A DNA stretch of 23,872 nucleotides from an uncultured Clostridia bacterium. GTDB taxonomy: Bacteria > Bacillota > Clostridia > TANB77 > CAG-508. Shown one piece after another: positions 13,404 through 20,164 of the stretch. Made by a program: the position numbers and the translations under genes. The notes beneath the pieces were generated by a model. It saw only the letters and a list, made by a program, of their open reading frames with translations, did not search any database and had not been told where the DNA came from. The DNA lies in assembly GCA_934120675.1 (NCBI GenBank), contig CAKOUU010000021.1, positions 1 to 23,872 on the forward strand. Direction: 5' to 3'. The stretch's first letter is position 1. Each line of letters begins with the position of its first letter.

Positions 13404-13419
13404 ATTTGGAGGTAGTAAT

Positions 13420-16143
13420 ATGGAGAAGAAAAACTGGTTTAACAAAGAAGTTGAAGAAATTGAAAAAGAGTTAGAAACGCACAAAGAAAAAGGCTTAAAA
13501 GAAGAACAAATTGCAAGAATAAGAGAACAAAAAGGTTATAATGAATTACAAGCTGGTAAAAAGAAAACATTATTACAAAGATTTTTAGATCAATTTAAAG
13601 ATTTTTCAATAATAGTATTAATAATTGCTGCAATTGTATCAGGTGTAGTTGGGGTACAGCAGGGAGAAGGAATAACAGACACAATAATAATTTTAATAGT
13701 TGTTCTTGTAAATGCAATAATAGGAGTGGCACAAGAAAGTAAAGCGGAAAAATCGTTAGAGGCTTTACAAAAATTAAGTGACCATGCATCAAAAGTTGTA
13801 AGAGATGGAAAACTACAAGTTATTCCAGCGAAAGAACTAGTACCAGGTGACTTGGTGGTTCTTGACACAGGTGATTATATTCCAGCAGACTTAAGAATTG
13901 TAGAAGAGGCAAACTTAAAATCACAAGAAAGTTCATTAACAGGAGAGTCTGTACCAGTTGAAAAAACCTCTGAAATTATTGAAGAAACAGAGATTGGTGT
14001 TGGTGATAGAAAAAATATGTTATTTTCTTCAAGTTTAGTAACATATGGTAGAGGAAAAGGAATTGTTGTAGAAACGGGTATGACAACAGAAGTTGGAAAA
14101 ATAGCAGGCATGATAAATTCAACAGAAAAGCAAGAAACACCTTTACAACGAAAATTAAATAAATTAGGAAAAACATTAGGAATTGCAGCATTAGTAATTT
14201 GTGTAGTAATATTTGTGGTTGGGTTGATACAAGGAAAAGAACCAATTCAAATGTTTATGACAGCAGTTTCATTAGCTGTTGCAGCTATACCAGAAGGTTT
14301 GGCAGCTGTATCAACAATTGTTTTAGCAATTGGTGTTCAAAAAATGGTAAAGAAAAATGCAATTGTAAAAAGACTTCCAGCTGTTGAAACACTTGGAAGC
14401 AGTACAGTTATATGTTCAGATAAAACAGGAACATTGACTCAAAACAAAATGACAGTAGAAAAAATTTATTGGAACGAAGCAATCAGAGATATGGACAATA
14501 TACAAGAAGATGAAATTGACGAAGAATTGAAAAAACTAGTATATGCGAATATGCTATGTAATGATACAAAAATATCACAAGACGGAACTTTAACAGGTGA
14601 CCCAACTGAAACAGCATTAGTTGATATGGCCTTTAAATTAAGTTTTGACCCAAGTTTATATGACAGAGCGCCTAGAGTTCAAGAAATACCATTTGACTCA
14701 GATAGAAAATTAATGACGACTGTAAATGAATTGAATGGAAAATATATAGTGTTTACAAAAGGTGGAATAGATGAATTATTAAAAAGATGTTCAGCATATG
14801 AAATCAATAATGAAATACATCAAAATATTGGTGAATATGTAAACAAAATTAGAGAAAAAAATGAAGAGATGGCAAAAGACGCCTTAAGAGTGTTGGGATG
14901 TGCATATAAAGAAATTGACCATATCCCATCAAAAGAAGAAATGTCAACAATAGAAAATGACTTGATATTTATAGGAATGGTTGGTATGATAGACCCACCA
15001 AGAGAAGAGGCAAAAGTTGCAGTTGAAAAATGTAAAACAGCAGGAATAAAAGTTGTAATGATTACAGGTGACCACAAAATTACAGCAACAGCAATTGCTA
15101 AAAAATTAGGAATTCTTGAGAATGATGATGAAGCAATAACTGGTAGCGAACTTGAACAAATGACAGATGAAGAATTAGTACAAAATGTTAGAAAATATTC
15201 AGTTTATGCAAGAGTTTCTCCAGAGCATAAGGTTAGAATTGTAAATGCATGGCAAAAAAATGGTGAAGTTGTTGCTATGACAGGTGATGGAGTTAATGAC
15301 AGTCCAGCACTAAAAAAAGCGGATATTGGTTGTGCAATGGGAATGGTTGGAACTGATGTTGCAAAAGAAGCGGCAGATGTAATTTTAACAGATGATAACT
15401 TTGCAACAGTTGTATCAGCTGTAGAAGAAGGAAGAAGAATATATGACAACATTTTAAAAGTAATTCAATTCTTGCTTTCAAGCAATGTTGGAGAAATAAT
15501 AGTGTTATTCTTTGCAACATTATTAACACCATTATTTAGCAAATGGTTTGGAATAACAGATATCAACAGTTTGGAAATATTATTACCAATTCACATTTTA
15601 TGGATAAACTTAGTAACAGACTCATTACCAGCATTAGCATTGGCATTTGACCCAGCAAATAGTGATATAATGGAACGAAAACCAGTAAAACCAGGCAAAG
15701 GGGTATTTACAAAAGGAATGACATGGAGAGTTATATACCAAGGTGTAATGATAGGCGGACTTACACTTGCTGCATTTATGATAGGACTTGGAACAACAAA
15801 AACACCAATAAATGGTTTGACACTTGAACAATCTAAGATAGAAGTTGGGCAAACTATGGCATTTGTAACTTTGGCACTTTCAGAATTAACACATGTATTT
15901 AATGTAAGGAATAATAGAAAATCAATATTTAAGACAGGAATATTTAATAATATGAAATTAATAGGAGCAGTTGTAATATCAGCACTACTTGTATTTGTTA
16001 TTTTATTAATTCCTGGATTAAGAGAAATATTTAGCATTCCAGTTTTACCAACTGAAAATATTATCGAACTTGTTTGCCTTGTTTTGGCTCCAATTGTTAT
16101 TGTTGAGATATTTAAATTGCTTAAAATTAATGGAGATGAGTAA
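13420..16143 (+). CDS. Type-II (SERCA-like) P-type cation ATPase, Ca2+ and/or Mn2+ exporter
   Basis: A 907-aa ATP-driven cation pump. In order: an N-terminal cation-ATPase domain (RIREQKGYNELQ), two membrane helices, the actuator motif TGES (174-177), helix 4 with PEGLAA (P291, E292), the phosphorylated Asp in DKTGTLT (D334), GDPTETALVD, the KGG nucleotide-binding motif, TGDHK, hinge GDGVNDSPALKKADIG (622 onward), helix 5 SSNVGE and helix 6 NLVTDSLPALAL (N730, D734). The residues of both SERCA calcium sites in helices 4-6 are present; P-E-G-L-P is PEGLA here. Start 13420 is fixed by GGAGGT (13408-13413); the in-frame ATG at 13378 lies inside the palindrome. The upstream manganese riboswitch suggests that Mn2+ efflux is a main duty (inference). 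A bidirectional terminator follows. Confidence 0.92.
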   Translation: MEKKNWFNKEVEEIEKELETHKEKGLKEEQIARIREQKGYNELQAGKKKTLLQRFLDQFKDFSIIVLIIAAIVSGVVGVQQGEGITDTIIILIVVLVNAIIGVAQESKAEKSLEALQKLSDHASKVVRDGKLQVIPAKELVPGDLVVLDTGDYIPADLRIVEEANLKSQESSLTGESVPVEKTSEIIEETEIGVGDRKNMLFSSSLVTYGRGKGIVVETGMTTEVGKIAGMINSTEKQETPLQRKLNKLGKTLGIAALVICVVIFVVGLIQGKEPIQMFMTAVSLAVAAIPEGLAAVSTIVLAIGVQKMVKKNAIVKRLPAVETLGSSTVICSDKTGTLTQNKMTVEKIYWNEAIRDMDNIQEDEIDEELKKLVYANMLCNDTKISQDGTLTGDPTETALVDMAFKLSFDPSLYDRAPRVQEIPFDSDRKLMTTVNELNGKYIVFTKGGIDELLKRCSAYEINNEIHQNIGEYVNKIREKNEEMAKDALRVLGCAYKEIDHIPSKEEMSTIENDLIFIGMVGMIDPPREEAKVAVEKCKTAGIKVVMITGDHKITATAIAKKLGILENDDEAITGSELEQMTDEELVQNVRKYSVYARVSPEHKVRIVNAWQKNGEVVAMTGDGVNDSPALKKADIGCAMGMVGTDVAKEAADVILTDDNFATVVSAVEEGRRIYDNILKVIQFLLSSNVGEIIVLFFATLLTPLFSKWFGITDINSLEILLPIHILWINLVTDSLPALALAFDPANSDIMERKPVKPGKGVFTKGMTWRVIYQGVMIGGLTLAAFMIGLGTTKTPINGLTLEQSKIEVGQTMAFVTLALSELTHVFNVRNNRKSIFKTGIFNNMKLIGAVVISALLVFVILLIPGLREIFSIPVLPTENIIELVCLVLAPIVIVEIFKLLKINGDE

Positions 16144-16201
16144 AAAATAAAGGTAATATAAAATAATCTAATTAATAATTTGACTGTAGATTATTAAAAA
16201 T

Positions 16202-16239
16202 AAAATAGAGAAAAGATTTTTAAGTCTTTTCTCTATTTT
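16202..16239. terminator. Bidirectional terminator between the ATPase and the RHH gene
   Basis: AAAATAGAGAAAAGA (16202-16216) and TCTTTTCTCTATTTT (16225-16239) are perfectly complementary over 15 bp, with T-runs on both strands. It separates the convergent ATPase and ribbon-helix-helix genes. A second, smaller hairpin (AATAATCTA/TAGATTATT, 16162-16195) precedes it. Confidence 0.85.
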
Positions 16240-16240
16240 G

Positions 16241-16453
16241 CTAGATTTTTACTTCTTTTGGTTCAGAAATTTCAATGTTTTTATACTTATTTAAATCCAT
16301 TTCATCTAATGAATTTTGGATACAGCTAACAATAACATTGTTAAAGCTCATATTTTCTTTTTTTGCTATTTTTTTCAATGTGTCGTTCATATTTTCAGGT
16401 AATCTTATAGAAATTTTAACATTACTTTTCTTGTATTTTGATATTTCAAACAT
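16241..16453 (-). CDS. Ribbon-helix-helix (CopG/Arc-like) DNA-binding protein
   Basis: A 70-aa protein, the only recognised minus-strand gene. The N-terminal strand NVKISIRLPENMNDTLKKIA and the following helices KKENMSFNNVIVSCIQNSL match the MetJ/Arc/CopG fold, in which a beta-strand pair from a dimer reads the DNA major groove. A short acidic tail follows. The start is decided by GGAGG on the minus strand (16461-16465): it is seven bases from the ATG at 16453 but only one base from the ATG at 16459, so the shorter form is preferred. It is transcribed divergently from the RCC1-repeat surface gene across a 150-bp gap. Candidate operator dyads lie over the promoters of that gene and the next one, so it may control them (inference). 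Confidence 0.8.
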   Translation of the reverse strand: MFEISKYKKSNVKISIRLPENMNDTLKKIAKKENMSFNNVIVSCIQNSLDEMDLNKYKNIEISEPKEVKI

Positions 16454-16533
16454 AATCATTCCTCCAATATATTTATTTTAGCATTATTGCTAGTACTAAT
16501 TGTCGCACAAAAATGTTTTAAAAAATACCAGAC

Positions 16534-16572
16534 AAAAGTATTGCACTTTTTAAATTTTAATGTTACTATAAT
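16534..16572 (+). promoter_or_regulatory. Promoter of the RCC1-repeat gene with overlapping dyad
   Basis: TTGCAC (16541-16546), 17-bp spacer, TACTAT (16564-16569), or TATAAT at 16567-16572 with a 20-bp spacer. AAAAGT-ATTGC-ACTTTT (16534-16550) is a dyad centred on the -35 box. The string TTGCACTTTTTAAATTT closely matches TTGTACTTTTTTAAATTT before the gene at 19717. Confidence 0.6.
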
Positions 16573-16606
16573 ATTAGTGGATATTATAAAAATGGAGGAA
16601 TATATT

Positions 16607-19600
16607 ATGATGACAAAAGAAAAATCAAGTAAAGGAATAACATTAGTAGCCTTAGTTATAACAATAATTATATTGTTAATATTATCAGGAATAGCAATAG
16701 CCACATTAGGCGGAAAAAACGGCTTATTTTCTAGAGTAAAATTAGGAAAAAAGGCATATGAAATATCAGAGGCAAAAGAAAAAATAGAATTAGAAATAAC
16801 TAATTTGCAAATAGAACAGCAAGGAAAAGGAGAAGAACTTAAAAAAGAAGATTTGCCTAAAATAAACAATGAAGAGATAGATGTAAGAGATACAACAAAC
16901 TTTCCGGTAGAAGTATTGTGTGGAAATTATAAATTTGAAGTAGACAAAAATTTCAAGGTAAAATATGTAGGCGAGGCGAACGAAACAGTAGTAACATATA
17001 CAACAGATCCAAATGGATATACAAATAAAGATGAAGTAAAAATACTTATAAAAATAAGTAATCCAAAAGGAATAAAATCTGTACAAAAACCAGGTGAAAC
17101 AGACAAACTATTAGCACAAGGAAAAACGGCAGTAGGAATAGACTATAATGTAACTAAAAATGGAAGTTATGTATTTACAATAGTAGATATGGAAGACAAA
17201 GAAATAAAAAAAGATATATTCATAGATTTAATAGATAAAGTAGAGCCACTGGACTTTACCATAAAAGCAGCAAAAGAAGACAAAAAGGTTGTAATATCAG
17301 GAACAGCAGAAGATGGAGATGCAACAGAAGAAAGTACAAAAAGTGGAATAGACCACTATGAGTATTGTTTTGTAGATAGTAATAAAAATGAAAAGAAATA
17401 TACAACAAATGAAATATCAACAGATGAGCTAGTAGGAACATATGATATATATGCAATAGCATATGATAGAGCAGGAAACAGTAAAAAATCAAATACAGTA
17501 CAGATAAGCATAATGGGAAAAACAAGTAGTATTTCGGCAGGTTATTACCATAATATGACAATAGATAGTGAAGGAAATTTATGGACATGGGGATATAATT
17601 ATTATGGACAATTAGGAGATGGAACAACGACACAAAGAACAAGCCCAGTACAAATAAAGCAAGGAACAAAGTTTACACAAGTATCAGCAGGTGGTAACCA
17701 TAGTCTTGCAATAGATAGTGAAGGAAATTTATGGACATGGGGATATAATAGTTTGGGACAATTAGGAGATGGGACAACAACACAAAGAACAAGTCCAGTA
17801 CAAATAAAGCAAGGAACAAAGTTTACACAAATATCAGCAGGAGGTGCACATAGTCTTGCAATAGATAGTGAAGGAAATTTATGGTCATGGGGATATAATG
17901 ATTGTGGACGATTAGGAGATGGAACAACAACAAATAAAACAAGTCCAATACAAATAAAAAAAGGTACGAAATTTAAAGAAATATCAGCAGGTAATAGCCA
18001 TAGTATGGCAATAGATAGTGAAGGAAATTTATGGACGTGGGGATATAATTATTATGGACAATTAGGAGATGGAACAACGACAAATAAAACAAGTCCAGTA
18101 CGAATAAAAAATGGTACGAAATTTAAAGAAATATCAGCAGGTAATAGCCATAGTATGGCAATAGATAGTGAAGGAAATTTATGGACATGGGGATATAATG
18201 AGTATGGACAATTAGGAGATGGAACAACAACAGGTCGAACAAGTCCAGTACAAATAAAATCAGGACCAAAATTCACACAAATATCAGCAGGTGTTTACCA
18301 TAGTATGGTAATAGATAGTGAAGGAAATTTATGGACATGGGGACAAAATAATGGAGGACAATTAGGAGATGGGACGGCAACAAACAAAACAAGTCCAGTA
18401 CAAATAAAGCAAGGTACGAAATTTAAAGAAATATCAGCAGGATACAGTCATAATTTAGCAATAGATAGTGAAGAAAATTTATTAGGATGGGGGAATAATT
18501 CGTATGGACAGTTAGGAAGTAAGTTGAGTTTTGTAACTAATTATATACGATTACAAAATGAAAAAAGATTTGCACAAGTATCAGCAAAAATATCATATAG
18601 TCTAACAATAGATAGTGAAGGAAATTTATGGGCATGGGGATATAATGATAATGGACAATTAGGAGATGGAACAACAGCCAATAAAGCAAACCCAGTGCAA
18701 ATAAAGCAAGGAACAAAGTTTACACAAGTATCAGCAGGTAATGCTCATAGTATGGCAATAGATAGTGAAGGAAATTTATGGGCATGGGGATGTAATGGAA
18801 AAGGACAATTAGGAGATGGGACAACGACAGATAAAACAAGTCCAGTACAAATAAAGCAAGGTACGAAATTTAAAGAAATATCAGCAGGTAATGAATATAG
18901 TCTAGCAATAGATAGTGAAGGAAACTTATGGACATGGGGATATAATAATTATGGGCAGTTAGGAAATGGAACAACAACAAATAAAACAAGTCCAGTACAA
19001 ATAAAACAAGGTACGAAATTTAAAGAAATATCAGCAGGCGATTACCATAGTATGGCAATAGATAGTGAAGGAAATTTATGGACATGGGGAAGTAATACAA
19101 ACGGACAATTAGGAGATGGGACAACAACAAATAAAACAAGCCCAGTGCAAATAAAGCAAGGAACAAAGTTTACACAAATATCAGCAGGACAAGTTTATAG
19201 TCTTGCAATAGATAGTGAAGGAAATTTATGGGCATGGGGATTTAATGGAAATGGAGAATTAGGAGATGGGACAACAACGAAAAGAACAAGTCCAGTACAA
19301 ATAAAACAAGGAACAAAGTTTACACAAATATCAGCAGGATACGCGCATAGTCTAGCAATAGATAGTGAAGGAAATTTATGGGCATGGGGATCTAATAGAT
19401 ATGGAGAATTAGGAGATGGGACAACAACGAAAAGAACAAGTCCAGTACAAATAAAGCAAGGAACAAAGTTTACACAAATATCAGCAGGAGACGCGCATAG
19501 TCTTGCAATAGATAGTGAAGGAAAGTTATATGGAACAGGAGAGGCTTATTATCTAGGAGATCCAAGTTTACTAATGCTAGAACCAGAAATAATAAATTAA
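16607..19600 (+). CDS. Prepilin-leader surface protein with 14 RCC1 repeats (twin beta-propeller)
   Basis: A 997-aa protein. Residues 1-32 resemble a type IV prepilin leader: a short basic start, SSKG cut before ITLVALVITIIILLILSG, though the Glu at +5 is replaced. A helical region follows (to about 70), then Ig-like segments (about 140-300; VTKNGSYVFTIVDMEDKEIK and AYDRAGNSKKS patterns). From residue 309 there are 14 RCC1/ATS1 repeats of 50 residues (core SAGxxHSLAIDSEGNLWTWG, then GQLGDGTTTNKTSPVQIKQG). Repeats 7 and 14 are degenerate, as expected for two seven-bladed propellers. There is no LPXTG or C-terminal membrane helix, so anchoring is by the N-terminus. GGAGG at 16594-16598 fixes the ATG at 16607. 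It is likely a surface adhesion or binding protein; the ligand is unknown. Confidence 0.85.
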   Translation: MMTKEKSSKGITLVALVITIIILLILSGIAIATLGGKNGLFSRVKLGKKAYEISEAKEKIELEITNLQIEQQGKGEELKKEDLPKINNEEIDVRDTTNFPVEVLCGNYKFEVDKNFKVKYVGEANETVVTYTTDPNGYTNKDEVKILIKISNPKGIKSVQKPGETDKLLAQGKTAVGIDYNVTKNGSYVFTIVDMEDKEIKKDIFIDLIDKVEPLDFTIKAAKEDKKVVISGTAEDGDATEESTKSGIDHYEYCFVDSNKNEKKYTTNEISTDELVGTYDIYAIAYDRAGNSKKSNTVQISIMGKTSSISAGYYHNMTIDSEGNLWTWGYNYYGQLGDGTTTQRTSPVQIKQGTKFTQVSAGGNHSLAIDSEGNLWTWGYNSLGQLGDGTTTQRTSPVQIKQGTKFTQISAGGAHSLAIDSEGNLWSWGYNDCGRLGDGTTTNKTSPIQIKKGTKFKEISAGNSHSMAIDSEGNLWTWGYNYYGQLGDGTTTNKTSPVRIKNGTKFKEISAGNSHSMAIDSEGNLWTWGYNEYGQLGDGTTTGRTSPVQIKSGPKFTQISAGVYHSMVIDSEGNLWTWGQNNGGQLGDGTATNKTSPVQIKQGTKFKEISAGYSHNLAIDSEENLLGWGNNSYGQLGSKLSFVTNYIRLQNEKRFAQVSAKISYSLTIDSEGNLWAWGYNDNGQLGDGTTANKANPVQIKQGTKFTQVSAGNAHSMAIDSEGNLWAWGCNGKGQLGDGTTTDKTSPVQIKQGTKFKEISAGNEYSLAIDSEGNLWTWGYNNYGQLGNGTTTNKTSPVQIKQGTKFKEISAGDYHSMAIDSEGNLWTWGSNTNGQLGDGTTTNKTSPVQIKQGTKFTQISAGQVYSLAIDSEGNLWAWGFNGNGELGDGTTTKRTSPVQIKQGTKFTQISAGYAHSLAIDSEGNLWAWGSNRYGELGDGTTTKRTSPVQIKQGTKFTQISAGDAHSLAIDSEGKLYGTGEAYYLGDPSLLMLEPEIIN
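17531..19600 (+). repeat. Tandem 150-bp coding repeats (RCC1 array)
   Basis: Units begin at 17531, 17681, 17831, 17981, 18131, 18281, 18431, 18578, 18728, 18878, 19028, 19178, 19328 and 19478. Unit 7 is 147 bp and strongly divergent; unit 14 is truncated and divergent. The others share long identical runs, for example the stretch encoding IDSEGNLWTWG. Such an array can change copy number by recombination or slippage and is prone to misassembly. Confidence 0.95.
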
Positions 19601-19658
19601 AACCATTAAGAAAAAACTACAAATTTAGTTAAAAAAAGTATAAGTTTAAAAAAAAGAC

Positions 19659-19687
19659 TTGTACTTTTTTAAATTTATTATTATAAT
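19659..19687 (+). promoter_or_regulatory. Promoter of the 114-aa gene
   Basis: TTGTAC (19659-19664), 17-bp spacer, TATAAT (19682-19687). The -35 region lies in an imperfect dyad (AAAAAGACTTGTACTTTTT, 19651-19669) resembling the one before the RCC1 gene. Confidence 0.75.
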
Positions 19688-19716
19688 ATAAAATAGAAAA
19701 AAAGGAGAGGCTAGAG

Positions 19717-20061
19717 ATGAGAACAGAAAGTATAAGCAATAATTCAGAAAACAAAAAAATAATTAAGAAAGTACAAAAAGTAGAAAAAAGTGCAAATACA
19801 AAACCATTTGATTACTACTATAAAAGAGGACTAACAAGAGAAGAACAAGGGGAAAAATATGAGAATGTTAATAAAAATTCTGGTTGTTCAGTAAGAAAAA
19901 TAAGAAATAATAATACTGAACAAGAAAGAGTTAGAACATTCAAAAAAACGGTAAATGCACCAATAGGAATTAAAGCATATCAAAAAATATTAGAAGATAC
20001 TGCAAATATGCAAGAAGAAAAATACCAAGAAAACAAAGCAAAAGAGCACGATGAAAAATAA
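19717..20061 (+). CDS. Uncharacterised 114-aa basic hydrophilic protein
   Basis: I do not recognise this protein. It is very hydrophilic, rich in Lys, Glu and Asn, with no membrane segment or signal peptide. It contains a Lys-rich helix (KKIIKKVQKVEKSANTK), an aromatic-basic patch PFDYYYKRGLTREEQ, a single Cys in NSGCSVRKIRNNN and a Glu/Lys-rich end. Composition suggests a partly disordered or helical cytoplasmic protein. AAAGGAG at 19701-19707 precedes the ATG by nine bases and the promoter is close to consensus, so the gene is credible. Its promoter resembles that of the preceding RCC1 gene, suggesting shared control. The 103-bp gap to glgP has no clear promoter or terminator, so it may be cotranscribed with glgP. 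Confidence 0.6.
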   Translation: MRTESISNNSENKKIIKKVQKVEKSANTKPFDYYYKRGLTREEQGEKYENVNKNSGCSVRKIRNNNTEQERVRTFKKTVNAPIGIKAYQKILEDTANMQEEKYQENKAKEHDEK

Positions 20062-20164
20062 TAATTTAAAATAAAATTTAAAATTAAACAAAAAAGAACA
20101 CAATGAAAAAAATAAAAAAACAAAAAGAAAAATTTAAGTAAAAAATACTAAGGAGGAAATAAAA

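Noticed and set aside
13378..13419. Upstream ATG for the P-type ATPase
   Set aside because: It lies inside the GC-rich palindrome with no ribosome site, whereas GGAGGT stands seven bases before the ATG at 13420.
16487..16606. N-terminal extension of the RCC1 protein
   Set aside because: It would start upstream of the promoter and cover the RHH operator region; the GGAGG-positioned ATG at 16607 gives a proper prepilin-like leader.
17531..19600. CRISPR-like array
   Set aside because: The regular 150-bp units are in-frame RCC1 codons inside one long gene; there are no short repeats with unique spacers.
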